From the NCBI RefSeq assembly GCF_009650995.1, contig NZ_WHVV01000010.1:106965-170964 (forward strand): DNA of 64,000 bases, given 5' to 3'. Positions within the stretch are counted from its first letter, which is position 1. Every line of letters starts with the position of its first letter. Below are positions 44,958-53,985 of the stretch, in pieces. Under the pieces are notes generated by a model. That model was given only the letters and a program-made list of their open reading frames with translations, was not told the DNA's origin and made no database searches. The DNA comes from Sporosarcina cascadiensis. GTDB taxonomy: Bacteria > Bacillota > Bacilli > Bacillales_A > Planococcaceae. The position numbers and the translations under genes were made by a program.

Positions 44958-45081
44958 TAGGTTTGAATCTATTGGATTAAGAAAGACATTTTTTGTTAAT
45001 ACTGTTGAAATAGGTTATCTATTATCAGTGAATTCAATATGGTTTAACCAATACAGAAGACGTTTTGAGGAGGGTAAATAA

Positions 45082-46026
45082 ATGATCGAGATTGAGAAAC
45101 CAAAGATTGAAACAGTTACGATCGGTGAAGATTCACAGTTTGGTAAATTTATTATCGAACCGCTTGAGCGTGGATACGGAAATACCTTAGGGAATTCCTT
45201 GCGTCGCATTCTCTTGTCTTCATTACCAGGAGCTGCTGTGACATCTATTCAGATCGATGGAGTACTTCATGAATTCTCAACAATTGAAGGTGTCGTTGAA
45301 GACGTATCGACGGTTATTTTGAATGTGAAGAAACTCGCTCTCAAGATTTACTCAGATGATGAGAAAGTAATTGAGATTGATGTGAAAGGTGAAGGCGTCG
45401 TGACGGCTGCGGATATCACTCATGATAGTGATGTCGAAGTATTGAATCCAGATCTCCCGATTGCTACTCTCGGCAAGAATGGACATTTACGTATGCGTAT
45501 GTATGCTGTGCGCGGTCGTGGATATGTTCCTTCCGATCAAAACAAACGTGAGGATCTAGCGATTGGTGTAATTCCGATCGACTCAATTTACACTCCGGTA
45601 TCACGCGTCAACTTCCAAGTGGAGAACACTCGCGTCGGCCAAAGTACCAACTTTGATAAGTTGACACTTGATGTGTGGACAGATGGCAGCATCGGTCCTA
45701 AAGAGGCAGTATCTCTTGGAGCTAAAATTCTTACAGAACACCTTAATATATTCGTTGGTATGACTGACGAAGCACAGACTGCAGAAATCATGGTAGAAAA
45801 AGAAGAAGACCAAAAAGAAAAGGTTCTTGAGATGACTATCGAAGAGCTTGACCTTTCTGTTCGCTCTTACAACTGCCTGAAACGTGCGGGAATCAATACA
45901 GTCTTAGAACTTGCTAATAAGTCCGAAGACGAAATGATGAAAGTGCGAAACCTTGGCCGCAAATCACTTGAAGAAGTGAAGGCTAAACTAGATGAGCTAA
46001 ACCTTGAGTTACGCTCGGAAGAATAA
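45082..46026 (+). CDS. rpoA: RNA polymerase alpha subunit
   Basis: The 314-residue subunit has the dimerisation N-terminal domain ([20 protein letters not shown]) and the C-terminal domain with helix-hairpin-helix ([34 protein letters not shown]) that binds UP elements and activators. GAGGAGGG precedes the ATG. A 124-base A+T-rich gap separates it from rpsK. Confidence 0.97.
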   Translation: MIEIEKPKIETVTIGEDSQFGKFIIEPLERGYGNTLGNSLRRILLSSLPGAAVTSIQIDGVLHEFSTIEGVVEDVSTVILNVKKLALKIYSDDEKVIEIDVKGEGVVTAADITHDSDVEVLNPDLPIATLGKNGHLRMRMYAVRGRGYVPSDQNKREDLAIGVIPIDSIYTPVSRVNFQVENTRVGQSTNFDKLTLDVWTDGSIGPKEAVSLGAKILTEHLNIFVGMTDEAQTAEIMVEKEEDQKEKVLEMTIEELDLSVRSYNCLKRAGINTVLELANKSEDEMMKVRNLGRKSLEEVKAKLDELNLELRSEE

Positions 46027-46057
46027 CTGACATATACTTGAAGGAGGGAAACTTCAA

Positions 46058-46438
46058 ATGGGATACAGAAAACTTGGACGCACAAGTTCACAACGTAAAG
46101 CTATGCTACGCGACTTGACAACTGATTTAATCGTCCACGAGCGCATCCAGACAACTGAAGCACGTGCGAAAGAATTGCGTTCAGTAGTTGAAAAGATGAT
46201 CACTCTTGGTAAACGTGGAGATCTTCATGCACGTCGTCAGGCTGCTGAATATATCCGTCGTGAAACGGTGACAGTTGAAAACGAAGAAGGCGAAGAAGCA
46301 ACTGTGTTTGCACTTCAAAAACTTTTCGATACAGTGGCACCTCGCTATGCAGACCGCCAAGGCGGTTATACACGTATAATGAAGATGGGTCCTCGCCGCG
46401 GCGATGGCGCACCAGTAGTTATCATCGAATTAGTGTAA
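46058..46438 (+). CDS. rplQ: 50S ribosomal protein L17
   Basis: The 126-residue protein ([40 protein letters not shown]) lies near the tunnel exit. GAAGGAGGG precedes the ATG. It ends the ribosomal cluster and is followed by a strong terminator. Confidence 0.97.
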   Translation: MGYRKLGRTSSQRKAMLRDLTTDLIVHERIQTTEARAKELRSVVEKMITLGKRGDLHARRQAAEYIRRETVTVENEEGEEATVFALQKLFDTVAPRYADRQGGYTRIMKMGPRRGDGAPVVIIELV

Positions 46439-46451
46439 TTCCATACACTTC

Positions 46452-46489
46452 GAGGGTGTGTCTGTCATGCACAGCCACACCCTCTTTTA
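46452..46489 (+). terminator. Terminator after rplQ
   Basis: GAGGGTGTG (46452-46460) pairs with CACACCCTC (46476-46484), followed by TTTT. It closes the S10-spc-alpha transcript. Confidence 0.85.
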
Positions 46490-46518
46490 TAAACATATAA
46501 GATTTATACGACTGAAAA

Positions 46519-46645
46519 GCTGAGTGTTACGATCAGCGGGCAATCGACTGGTCTAGCTCTACGTACCTCATCTGAGATGTCGGCATGAGCACCCGGCATT
46601 TACGTTTTGAAAGGCGCATTCCTTAGATGAGGTACGCGCTTTTTT
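46519..46645 (+). promoter_or_regulatory. Candidate structured leader RNA upstream of ecfA1A2T
   Basis: Three helices can be drawn: GCTGA/TCAGC (46519-46523 with 46533-46537), a 12-bp closing stem CGTACCTCATCT/AGATGAGGTACG (46562-46573 with 46625-46636), and ATGTCGG/CCGGCAT inside it. An alternative hairpin AAAG(G)CGC/GCGCTTT, ending in eight T residues, shares bases with the closing stem. That is the layout of a terminator/antiterminator switch. I do not recognise it as a known riboswitch class. Confidence 0.5.
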
Positions 46646-46688
46646 TTTATACATAAGAATATCTAGCATAGTAAAAGGAGTGTACTTA

Positions 46689-47546
46689 ATGAAGGAAATC
46701 GCGTCGATGCATCAGGTGACGTTTTCATATGAATCTGTCGAGGAAGAGTCGAAAGAAATTCAGCCCAAGGCTTTGGATGATGTCTCTTTTACTTTGTATG
46801 AAGGCGAGTGGCTGGCTGTTGTCGGTCATAATGGTTCAGGTAAATCGACGCTGGCAAAACTGCTGATCGGTTTGCTGTTTCCTTCGTCAGGTGAAGTGAA
46901 TCTCTTTTTAGAACAGTTAAGTGAAGAGAATTTATGGGAGACCCGTTCCCGAATGGGTATCGTGTTTCAAAATCCTGATAATCAATTTGTCGGTTCCACT
47001 GTTCAGGATGATGTCGCGTTTGCGCTGGAAAATAACGGCGTTCCTCATGAGATAATGGTGAGACGCGTGCACGAGGCGCTTGAACAAGTAAAGATGACAG
47101 GTTATATCAATCATGAGCCGCATCATTTATCGGGCGGTCAAAAGCAGCGTGTAGCGATTGCAGGCGCATTGGCTCTGCAGCCTGAGCTCTTAATATTAGA
47201 TGAAGCGACTTCTATGCTCGATCCTCAAGGCAGAGAAGAAGTCATTGAGATTGTAAAAAAACTCAGAGCTGAATTTGGACTTACCGTGATTTCTATTACA
47301 CACGATCTGGAAGAAGTATTGCTGGCAGATCGAGTCCTTGTAATGAATGAAGGAAACGTCCTGATGACCGGAACACCTGAAGAGATATTCCGAAAAGGAG
47401 CCGAATTGGAATCGATCGGCCTCGATCTTCCATTTGCTTTGCGTGTTTCAGAATTGCTTCGCCAGGCAAACGTGGATATTCAGGGGAATCATATGACAGA
47501 AGAAGAGTTGGTGAATGAATTGTGGACATTTCACTTCAGCAAGTAG
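46689..47546 (+). CDS. ecfA1: ECF transporter ATPase EcfA1
   Basis: A 285-residue ABC ATPase with Walker [10 protein letters not shown] near 50, Q-loop NPDNQFVG, signature [15 protein letters not shown] and Walker [12 protein letters not shown]. With EcfA2 and EcfT it forms the shared energising module for vitamin and metal S-components encoded elsewhere. The start at 46689 follows AAAGGAG at 9 bases; the GTG at 46680 abuts that site. It overlaps ecfA2 by 25 bases. Confidence 0.95.
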   Translation: MKEIASMHQVTFSYESVEEESKEIQPKALDDVSFTLYEGEWLAVVGHNGSGKSTLAKLLIGLLFPSSGEVNLFLEQLSEENLWETRSRMGIVFQNPDNQFVGSTVQDDVAFALENNGVPHEIMVRRVHEALEQVKMTGYINHEPHHLSGGQKQRVAIAGALALQPELLILDEATSMLDPQGREEVIEIVKKLRAEFGLTVISITHDLEEVLLADRVLVMNEGNVLMTGTPEEIFRKGAELESIGLDLPFALRVSELLRQANVDIQGNHMTEEELVNELWTFHFSK

Positions 47547-48397
47547 GGTATTTATATGCAAAAGATTCGCCGTTTGAAAAGAGGGCATTACAAGATGTGA
47601 CAGCTACAATTCCTTCAGGCTCTTATACGTCGGTCATCGGCCATACAGGGTCAGGCAAGTCGACTCTACTCCTTCATTTGAACGGTCTGCTGAAACCCTC
47701 TGAAGGTATCGTGAAGATCGGTGATACCACCATTACTGCACAGACGAAAGGAAAGCAGCTGAAGGACGTTCGTCACAGGGTAGGCATCGTTTTCCAATTT
47801 CCCGAACATCAACTGTTCGAGGAAACGGTTGAAAAGGATATTATGTTTGGACCAATTAATTTCGGTGTCCCGAAAGAGATTGCTCGCGACCGGGCACATG
47901 AGCTAGTGAAGCTGCTTGGCTTGCCGGAAGAGGTCCTGCAGAAATCGCCTTTTGAGCTGTCTGGAGGTCAAATGCGCCGTGTGGCAATTGCCGGTGTACT
48001 TGCATTCAAACCGTCTGTGTTGGTGCTGGATGAACCGACAGCAGGGCTGGATCCAAGAGGACGCAAAGAAATAATGGAGCTGTTTCACCGTCTTCATGAT
48101 ACGGAGAATCTGACGACTATTTTAGTTACCCATAGTATGGAAGATGCTGCACGCTATAGTGACCGCATTGTTGTGATGCATGAAGGAACATCTGTTATGG
48201 AAGGAACCCCTGAAGAGATTTTCAGTCAGCAGGAGATACTGCACTCCTATCGTTTAGGCATTCCCCGTTCGGTACGTTTTCAGCATAGAATGGAAAAACT
48301 GATTGGCCGGAAACTCGGAAGGCTGGCATTAACGGAAGAATTACTGGCACAGGAATTGGCTGCTGCTGTGCGGGGAAAGGGAGATAGGCCATGTTAG
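47522..48397 (+). CDS. ecfA2: ECF transporter ATPase EcfA2
   Basis: The 291-residue ATPase starts with GTG ([20 protein letters not shown]). It has Walker [27 protein letters not shown], signature [15 protein letters not shown] and Walker [12 protein letters not shown]. It heterodimerises with EcfA1. It overlaps both ecfA1 and ecfT (7 bases), so the three subunits are translationally coupled. Confidence 0.95.
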   Translation: MDISLQQVGYLYAKDSPFEKRALQDVTATIPSGSYTSVIGHTGSGKSTLLLHLNGLLKPSEGIVKIGDTTITAQTKGKQLKDVRHRVGIVFQFPEHQLFEETVEKDIMFGPINFGVPKEIARDRAHELVKLLGLPEEVLQKSPFELSGGQMRRVAIAGVLAFKPSVLVLDEPTAGLDPRGRKEIMELFHRLHDTENLTTILVTHSMEDAARYSDRIVVMHEGTSVMEGTPEEIFSQQEILHSYRLGIPRSVRFQHRMEKLIGRKLGRLALTEELLAQELAAAVRGKGDRPC

Positions 48398-49188
48398 AAA
48401 AAATGATCATCGGCCGCTATATCCCCGGCAATACGATCGTGCATCGACTAGATCCGCGCTCGAAGCTGCTTTTTGTCTTCCTGTTTGTCATTGCCGTGTT
48501 TCTGGCGAATAATGTCGCCTCTTATGCTGTGCTGCTCGTTTTCACTGCTTTTGTGATTGCATTGGCGCGAATTAAGCCGTATTTTTTAGTGAATGGCTTG
48601 AAGCCGGTGCTGTTTTTAATTGTTTTCACGCTTTTACTGCATATTTTTTTCACTCGTGAAGGCCCGATTATATTTGAATGGAAATTCATCAAGATCTATG
48701 AAGAAGGATTACGGATGGGTATTTTCATTTCCATCAGGTTCCTGGTGCTGGTACTGATTACCACTGTGCTGACATTGACCACTTCACCGATCTCCATTAC
48801 AGACGGTCTGGAAACACTGCTGAACCCATTCAAAAAGTTGAAACTACCGGTGCACGAGCTGGCCCTGATGATGTCGATTGCACTTCGTTTCATTCCGACT
48901 TTGATGGATGAGACGGATAAAATCCTGAAGGCTCAGCTGGCAAGAGGCTCCGATTTGAGCACAGGCTCGATAAAGGAGCGGATACAGGCTGTTATCCCGC
49001 TGCTCGTCCCGCTGTTCGTCAGTGCGTTTAAACGGGCTGAGGATCTGGCTGTCGCTATGGAAGTGAGAGGCTACCGCGGCGGAGAGGGAAGGACGAGGTT
49101 CCGTCAGTTGTCGTGGCAAATGAAAGATACGTCGGTTATGATTGCGTTTATTGTATTAGTGGCCGTTTTGGCTTGGGTTAGGAAGTGA
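48391..49188 (+). CDS. ecfT: ECF transporter transmembrane subunit EcfT
   Basis: A 265-residue membrane protein with the conserved start IIGRYIPGNTIVHRLDPRSK and coupling-helix motifs containing ARG (QLARGSDLSTGSIKERI) and EVRGYRGGEGRT that dock into the ATPases. About five to six membrane segments. It begins inside ecfA2 and its stop overlaps the region of the truA start. Confidence 0.94.
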   Translation: MLEKMIIGRYIPGNTIVHRLDPRSKLLFVFLFVIAVFLANNVASYAVLLVFTAFVIALARIKPYFLVNGLKPVLFLIVFTLLLHIFFTREGPIIFEWKFIKIYEEGLRMGIFISIRFLVLVLITTVLTLTTSPISITDGLETLLNPFKKLKLPVHELALMMSIALRFIPTLMDETDKILKAQLARGSDLSTGSIKERIQAVIPLLVPLFVSAFKRAEDLAVAMEVRGYRGGEGRTRFRQLSWQMKDTSVMIAFIVLVAVLAWVRK

Positions 49189-49193
49189 ACACA

Positions 49194-49931
49194 TTGAAAC
49201 GAATGAAGGCAACGGTATCCTATGATGGAACCGATTTTGCGGGCTATCAGTCGCAGCCGAATATGCGCACAGTACAATCGGAAATTGATAAAGCGCTCGT
49301 TAAACTGCATAAAGATCCATCGGTGCACTCAGTAGCGAGCGGCCGCACAGATTCCGGCGTTCATGCGCTCGGACAAGTCATCCATTTTGATACGCCGCTT
49401 GATCTTGGCAACCGCTGGCGGATGGCACTGAATGTGCTGCTGCCAAAAGATGTGCGCGTAGTCGAGGTAGAGGAAGCAGCAGCCGACTTTCATGCACGCT
49501 ATAGCGCAGCGGGGAAAACGTATCAATATAGATGGACTTACAATGAAGTGCAAAGCCCGTTTGAACGAAATTTTGCGGTTCATTTGGGAAGATGGGATCC
49601 GGATATTGAACGGATGCGAAAAGCTGCACAGCACTTAATCGGCACTCATGACTTCACAAGTTTTTGTTCTGCGAAGACTGCTACATCGAATAAAGTTCGA
49701 ACAATCCGTAAGCTGACACTTGAAAAGCAGGGTGATCATTTGCTGCTGGAAGTGGAAGGCGACGGTTTTCTTTACAATATGGTACGCACGATTGCAGGTG
49801 TTTTACTGGCAGTCGGGATCGGCTGGGATGAGCCGGAAGACGTCAAGAGGATTCTGGATACAAAAGATCGGAAAAGCGCAGGCAAAACAGCGCCCGCACA
49901 CGGTTTGTACCTGCTGGAAGTGACGTATTGA
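49194..49931 (+). CDS. truA: tRNA pseudouridine synthase A
   Basis: A 245-residue enzyme that makes pseudouridine at positions 38-40 of tRNA. Motifs: KATVSYDGTDFAGYQSQP, catalytic Asp in GRTDSGVHALGQVIHFD, and DGFLYNMVRTIAGVL. TTG at 49194 is chosen because TTAGGAAG lies 8 bases up; GTG at 49185 overlaps that site and the ecfT stop but stays possible. Position after ecfT is standard. Confidence 0.93.
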   Translation: MKRMKATVSYDGTDFAGYQSQPNMRTVQSEIDKALVKLHKDPSVHSVASGRTDSGVHALGQVIHFDTPLDLGNRWRMALNVLLPKDVRVVEVEEAAADFHARYSAAGKTYQYRWTYNEVQSPFERNFAVHLGRWDPDIERMRKAAQHLIGTHDFTSFCSAKTATSNKVRTIRKLTLEKQGDHLLLEVEGDGFLYNMVRTIAGVLLAVGIGWDEPEDVKRILDTKDRKSAGKTAPAHGLYLLEVTY

Positions 49932-49969
49932 GGTCATGGCAACTAATCCTGGCGTTTTCATAAAAATGC

Positions 49970-49998
49970 TTGACTTTAAGTGGATTAGAAGGTAAGAT
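49970..49998 (+). promoter_or_regulatory. Promoter of rplM-rpsI
   Basis: TTGACT at 49970-49975, 17 bases, TAAGAT at 49993-49998. Confidence 0.75.
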
Positions 49999-50014
49999 GA
50001 TAAATGGTATTTCA

Positions 50015-50062
50015 ATAACCCCACAAACAAGCCCCGGAAGTTTATTTGTGTTTAGGGATAGA
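50015..50062 (+). promoter_or_regulatory. L13 leader RNA
   Basis: AACCCCACAAACAAGCCCC, GGAAGTTTATTTGTGT and TTAGGGATAG match the conserved L13 leader upstream of rplM in Firmicutes: ACAAACAA pairs with TTATTTGT and CCC with GGG. Presumed autogenous element for L13-S9. Confidence 0.7.
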
Positions 50063-50104
50063 GAAAACAACGGAACAGATTGATATTTTTAGGAGGATTA
50101 CAAT

Positions 50105-50542
50105 ATGCGCACAACATTCATGGCTAAAGGTCACGAAGTAGAACGTAATTGGCTTGTTGTCGACGCTGAAGGACAAACGCTTGGACGTCTTGCTTCAGAG
50201 GTTGCATCACTTTTACGTGGTAAACATAAACCAACGTTCACACCACATGTTGATACAGGTGATCACGTCATCATCATCAACGCTGAAAAAATTCATTTAA
50301 CAGGTAATAAATTGAAAGATAAAATTTATTACCGTCACTCAGGGTATACAGGCAGCATCAAGTCACGTACAGCGCTTGAAATGCGTACAAACTACCCTGT
50401 TAAAATGCTTGAACTTGCAATCAAAGGAATGCTTCCAAATGGTCCTCTAGGCCGTCAGACATTCAAAAAATTGCACGTTTATGCTGGAGCAGAACATCAG
50501 CATGCAGCACAAAAACCTGAAGCTTATGAGCTTCGCGGATAA
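50105..50542 (+). CDS. rplM: 50S ribosomal protein L13
   Basis: The 145-residue protein ([59 protein letters not shown]) is an early 23S binder. TAGGAGG precedes the ATG. It forms a two-gene operon with rpsI, under its own promoter and leader. Confidence 0.97.
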   Translation: MRTTFMAKGHEVERNWLVVDAEGQTLGRLASEVASLLRGKHKPTFTPHVDTGDHVIIINAEKIHLTGNKLKDKIYYRHSGYTGSIKSRTALEMRTNYPVKMLELAIKGMLPNGPLGRQTFKKLHVYAGAEHQHAAQKPEAYELRG

Positions 50543-50561
50543 TTAAGAGGAGGAAACACAC

Positions 50562-50954
50562 TTGGCACAAGTACAATATATCGGCACTGGCCGTCGTAAA
50601 AGTTCAGTAGCTCGTGTACGTCTAGTTCCTGGCGAAGGTAAAATTACCGTCAATAACCGTGACGTAGAAGACTACGTACCATTCGAAACACTGCGTGAAA
50701 TCATCAAACAGCCACTGGTTACAACTGAAACACTTGGAAGCTATGATATCCACGTTAACGTTAACGGTGGAGGTTACACTGGTCAAGCTGGCGCAATCCG
50801 TCACGGCGTTGCCCGTGCATTGCTTACAGTTGATCCTGACTTCCGTCCGGCACTTAAATCTGCAGGATTCTTAACACGTGACCCACGTATGAAAGAACGT
50901 AAGAAGCCAGGTCTTCGCGGCGCTCGTCGTGCACCTCAGTTCTCGAAGCGTTAA
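50562..50954 (+). CDS. rpsI: 30S ribosomal protein S9
   Basis: The 130-residue protein starts with TTG ([20 protein letters not shown]) after GAGGAGGAA and ends [17 protein letters not shown], the tail that reaches P-site tRNA. The protein is intact. Its final 27 codons and stop lie in an 86-bp segment repeated perfectly at 60,489-60,574. The 3' end of rpsI was therefore the insertion target of the island that follows, and was restored by the incoming copy. Confidence 0.97.
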   Translation: MAQVQYIGTGRRKSSVARVRLVPGEGKITVNNRDVEDYVPFETLREIIKQPLVTTETLGSYDIHVNVNGGGYTGQAGAIRHGVARALLTVDPDFRPALKSAGFLTRDPRMKERKKPGLRGARRAPQFSKR

Positions 50955-50957
50955 TTT
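50872..50957 (+). repeat. Left attachment repeat (attL), rpsI 3' end
   Basis: It is identical over 86 bases to 60489-60574, read base by base. It covers the last codons and stop of rpsI and three bases beyond. Weaker similarity continues about 13 bases further upstream. Confidence 0.93.
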
Positions 50958-50974
50958 TATATCAACTTACTTCT

Positions 50975-51007
50975 AAAGGCTATCTCATTTAACGAGATAG
51001 CCTTTTT
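50975..51007 (+). terminator. Terminator after rpsI, island side
   Basis: AAAGGCTATCTC (50975-50986) pairs with GAGATAGCCTTT (50994-51005), continuing into TTTTT. It was probably brought by the element with the new rpsI end. Confidence 0.85.
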
Positions 51008-51211
51008 GCTGAATTTAGTTACAGATAATTTAATAAGTGTGTGTTATGATGTAAATCAACTTACCATTTTATTTAAGCCCTACAAAAACTGTATCCTTTT
51101 AATTTGACGAGAATAAACATATTTCCTCAAAAAATAGCACTGGAATTACACGGTTATGAAGTTTCTAAACGGTTAATCTCATATAAGTTTTAAAAAACCA
51201 TTTATTTAATT

Positions 51212-51236
51212 TAACTATACTACAAAATAATAGTTA
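51212..51236. promoter_or_regulatory. Inverted repeat upstream of the fused regulator
   Basis: TAACTAT (51212-51218) and ATAGTTA (51230-51236) form 7-bp arms separated by 11 bases and include a possible -10 (TATACT, 51216-51221). It sits 13 bases before the regulator start, a fitting place for an autoregulatory operator. The 294-base region between rpsI and the regulator holds no other gene. Confidence 0.45.
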
Positions 51237-51248
51237 GCAGGTGATACA

Positions 51249-52040
51249 TTGTTCTATGATAAGCTCCTAACCATATCAGAAGCTGCAAAAATTTTAGGTA
51301 TATCAACAAGTACGTTAAGAAGGCTTGAGAAAGAAAATGGTGTAGTTGAAGGGTACGGTCTTAAAGTAATTTATACTCCTGGAGGACAGAGAAGATACTT
51401 ACTAGATGAAATTCAGCAACTATATACCAGCCAAGGATTTTCTGGAAAAGTAGGCTTTGGTATTAGGCCGGCTTTATTGATAAGAGATTTTACAACTGCC
51501 TTCTTTGAGCCACATTCGCTATTTTCAATTTCGGTAAATGATCAGGTTTCTTCAACAATAGAATTGATAGAAGCTGCAAAAGAAAGTAATATTCCTATAA
51601 TCTTTAGTAAAACTGTTTATAAGCCAGAGGAGAAAATATCAAAGTTATGGGGCAGTAAGTTTCCCTCGTTGGAAATATTGAAAGTAGAAAGCCCATGGGT
51701 AACACCCCTTCCTGAAATAAGCAAATACAACTTTGATTTGATAAATGAAACACCGTATATAACAGATTTTCACCATTCTTCACTAAACAGTTTTCTAAAC
51801 GAAAGGGAGATTGATACGCTTATTTTAGCGGGCGTTACCACTAGCGGAAGTATTAGGGCAAATGCCGTAGAGGGTCTTCAACAAGGATATAAAATGATAG
51901 TGGCTAAAGAAGCCGTAGGTGACAGAAATAAATCAATTCACACATCTACTTTAATCGATTTAAATGCCAGATATGCTGATGTTATGAATGTAAACGATAT
52001 ACTAACTTATTATAAGTCTATTAACACAAAACAATTTTAA
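51249..52040 (+). CDS. MerR-type HTH fused to a catalytically altered maleamate amidohydrolase-like domain; probable regulator
   Basis: The 263-residue protein starts with TTG behind CAGGTGA. Residues 6-60 are a MerR-type winged helix (LTISEAAKILGISTSTLRRL, then YTPGGQRRYLLDEI). Residues 65-260 are a whole isochorismatase/cysteine-hydrolase domain that aligns end to end with NicF encoded downstream (DTLILAGVTTSG, EAVGDRN, LIDLNARYADV). Of the family's Asp-Lys-Cys triad, Asp80 is kept, but Lys is Thr168 and Cys is Ser201. The 33-residue spacing is preserved (NicF: D33, K122, C155). I infer a transcription factor that senses a pathway amide or acid with a dead enzyme domain. Residual Ser-based activity cannot be ruled out by sequence alone. 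Confidence 0.85.
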   Translation: MFYDKLLTISEAAKILGISTSTLRRLEKENGVVEGYGLKVIYTPGGQRRYLLDEIQQLYTSQGFSGKVGFGIRPALLIRDFTTAFFEPHSLFSISVNDQVSSTIELIEAAKESNIPIIFSKTVYKPEEKISKLWGSKFPSLEILKVESPWVTPLPEISKYNFDLINETPYITDFHHSSLNSFLNEREIDTLILAGVTTSGSIRANAVEGLQQGYKMIVAKEAVGDRNKSIHTSTLIDLNARYADVMNVNDILTYYKSINTKQF

Positions 52041-52043
52041 ATT

Positions 52044-52094
52044 AGGATTAGTCTTCGGAATTATTGTCTCTATTCCCAAGGCTAGTCCTTTTTC
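52044..52094 (+). terminator. Terminator after the fused regulator
   Basis: AGGATTAGTC (52044-52053) pairs with GGCTAGTCCT (52080-52089), using two G-T pairs, followed by TTTTT. It separates the regulator from the transporter operon. Confidence 0.7.
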
Positions 52095-52166
52095 TATGAA
52101 AAATATCCAAGCAACCCCAGTGAGGGAGGCACTAAGCATATTATTGGAAAGTTTTAAAAATTTGTA

Positions 52167-52195
52167 TTGACAGTAATGTGAAAATTCATTAAACT
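52167..52195 (+). promoter_or_regulatory. Promoter of the TRAP transporter operon
   Basis: TTGACA at 52167-52172, 17 bases, TAAACT at 52190-52195. The leader to dctP is about 185 bases and holds the two candidate sites listed next. Confidence 0.75.
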
Positions 52196-52218
52196 AATAG
52201 ATAAGAAGTTTAGATAGC

Positions 52219-52230
52219 TTTGGTAAGTTT
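52219..52230. promoter_or_regulatory. Shared 12-base motif, copy 1 (possible operator)
   Basis: TTTGGTAAGTTT, 24 bases past the -10. A near-identical TTTGGTAGGTTT lies 16 bases past the -10 of the enzyme operon at 55484. The sequence continues to TATATAACTT, giving a small dyad AAGTT/AACTT. Confidence 0.4.
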
Positions 52231-52260
52231 ATATAACTTTGAGTGGTTTTATTTCACTTA

Positions 52261-52274
52261 ATAAAGCGCTTACA
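52261..52274. promoter_or_regulatory. Possible cre site (CcpA)
   Basis: ATAAAGCGCTTACA matches the catabolite-responsive element consensus at 12 of 14 positions. It lies about 65 bases downstream of the -10, a position from which CcpA can block elongation. Confidence 0.5.
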
Positions 52275-52383
52275 TTTTGAAATGTGAAAGGAGAAAAAAC
52301 CTTAATATACTATATTGAACCGTATTTGTGAAATCGTGTAATTACTGTAATCCTAAAAAAAATAGAGGAAAAGGGGAATTTTT

Positions 52384-53448
52384 ATGAAAAATGGTCTTAA
52401 GTACTTGGTAAATGGTCTGGCAATTAGTTCAATACTTTTGTTAGGTGCATGTAGCGAGGGAAGTGGCGGAAATACAGGGAATGCAGCTACTAAAGATGAG
52501 AACAAAAAGGTAAACTTATCTGTTTCTACCTATCTTTCTGCGGGGCACGGTCAGGTGACAGATGTATTAGAACCATTTTTTGAGGATGTCAAGAAAGAAA
52601 CAAATGGCAGGGTGACAGCTGAATATTATCCATCAAATGCGCTAGGTGCAGCAGATGCTCAGTATGATATGGCAGTAACTGGAGTGGCAGATTTTGTTCT
52701 TAGTAACCATGGGTATTCACCAGGTAAATTTCCGTTAATGGGTATTGGTGATATGCCATTTATGGGTAATTCCGCCGAAGACGCGTCAAAAGTATTATGG
52801 AAGTTACAAGAGAAGTTTCCTGAAATAGCAGAGGAACATGATGAAACAAAGATTGGTTGGATTTTTAAAACAGATACGTATCAAATCTTCACTTCTAACA
52901 AGCCCATTAAGACTCCAGAAGATCTAAAAGGATTAAGAATCAGAACGCCATCTCCGGCAGGCAATAGTTTATTGGAATTGGTAGGGGCTACGCCTGTTAA
53001 TATGTCAATGGGAGATGTTTATGAAGGGATGCAACGTGGAGTTATTGATGGTGCCCTAGCACCGGCATCAGTGATTGAGAATTTCCAGTTGGCTGACGTG
53101 ACAAAATACATTACAAAAGGTGATTTTTGGACACAAAGTTTTTATGCTGTATTTAACCCTGCAACTTGGAATGAAATTTCTCCCCAAGATCAAGAAAAAA
53201 TTGAAAGTATGATTGGTGAGCAAATGGCTATTAAATCTGGACAAGTCTATGATGCTGATGGACAAGTTGGTTGGAATAGAGCTATAGAAGAAGGCGTAGA
53301 AATTATTGAGTTAAACGATAAGGAATTGGATGAATGGAAAGCTGCTCTGGAACCGATGGTCCAGGAGTGGATTGATGTTAACAAAAGTAAAGGGTATCCA
53401 GCAGACGAAATATACGAAACAGCATTGAAACTACTCAGTGAGCAATAA
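52384..53448 (+). CDS. TRAP transporter substrate-binding lipoprotein (DctP family)
   Basis: A 354-residue extracytoplasmic receptor. The signal sequence ends in lipobox LLGAC, so it should be anchored to the membrane by a lipidated Cys. The DctP fold shows the conserved LKGLRIRTPSPAG with the carboxylate-binding Arg187, and later GDVYEGMQRGVIDGALAP. The ligand is probably a pyridine carboxylate such as nicotinate or 6-hydroxynicotinate, judging only from the adjacent catabolic genes. AAAGGGGAA precedes the ATG. The DctQ and DctM partners follow. Confidence 0.9.
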   Translation: MKNGLKYLVNGLAISSILLLGACSEGSGGNTGNAATKDENKKVNLSVSTYLSAGHGQVTDVLEPFFEDVKKETNGRVTAEYYPSNALGAADAQYDMAVTGVADFVLSNHGYSPGKFPLMGIGDMPFMGNSAEDASKVLWKLQEKFPEIAEEHDETKIGWIFKTDTYQIFTSNKPIKTPEDLKGLRIRTPSPAGNSLLELVGATPVNMSMGDVYEGMQRGVIDGALAPASVIENFQLADVTKYITKGDFWTQSFYAVFNPATWNEISPQDQEKIESMIGEQMAIKSGQVYDADGQVGWNRAIEEGVEIIELNDKELDEWKAALEPMVQEWIDVNKSKGYPADEIYETALKLLSEQ

Positions 53449-53481
53449 ACTGTAAATAAAAAATGAAGGGAGTGATTACAC

Positions 53482-53985
53482 TTGACAAGTATTATCAACC
53501 GCTTAGAAAGAATTATTGAACCAATCAATAAGTTTGCTTTCCATATAGCTTGTTTCTTAGTTTTCTGTTTAATGGTCTTAACTTTTAGTGATGTAACAGG
53601 TCGTTATATAATTCGACCTGTTACAGGTACCTATGAACTGACAGGCATATTTTTGTCACTCATAGTATTTTTAAGTTTGGGATATACCCAAATCCAAAAA
53701 GGTCATATTTCAATAGGTATTCTTGTTGAAAAATTCCCTCCAAGAATTCAGGCGATTATTGATGTAGTTACCTATATTGTAGTTCTGTTCACACTTGTTT
53801 TAATGACACAACAAACATTTATTTACGCACAGAGAAGCGTCAATAATGTAACAGGAGAACTGGGTATTCCCGTATATCTCTTTATCATTATTGGAGGCAT
53901 CGGCATACTTCTATTTGCCTTAGCCATATTATTAGATCTCATTAAAGCGATACAAAAGGCGGTGAGTAATAATTATGACACCTGA
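53482..53985 (+). CDS. TRAP transporter small membrane subunit (DctQ family)
   Basis: A 167-residue protein with four predicted membrane helices (IACFLVFCLMVLTFSDVTGR, then further hydrophobic stretches) and the DctQ feature around DVTGRYIIRPVTGTYELTG. It starts with TTG behind AAGGGAGTG. It overlaps dctM by 11 bases, as usual for TRAP operons. It pairs with DctM for sodium-driven uptake. Confidence 0.9.
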   Translation: MTSIINRLERIIEPINKFAFHIACFLVFCLMVLTFSDVTGRYIIRPVTGTYELTGIFLSLIVFLSLGYTQIQKGHISIGILVEKFPPRIQAIIDVVTYIVVLFTLVLMTQQTFIYAQRSVNNVTGELGIPVYLFIIIGGIGILLFALAILLDLIKAIQKAVSNNYDT

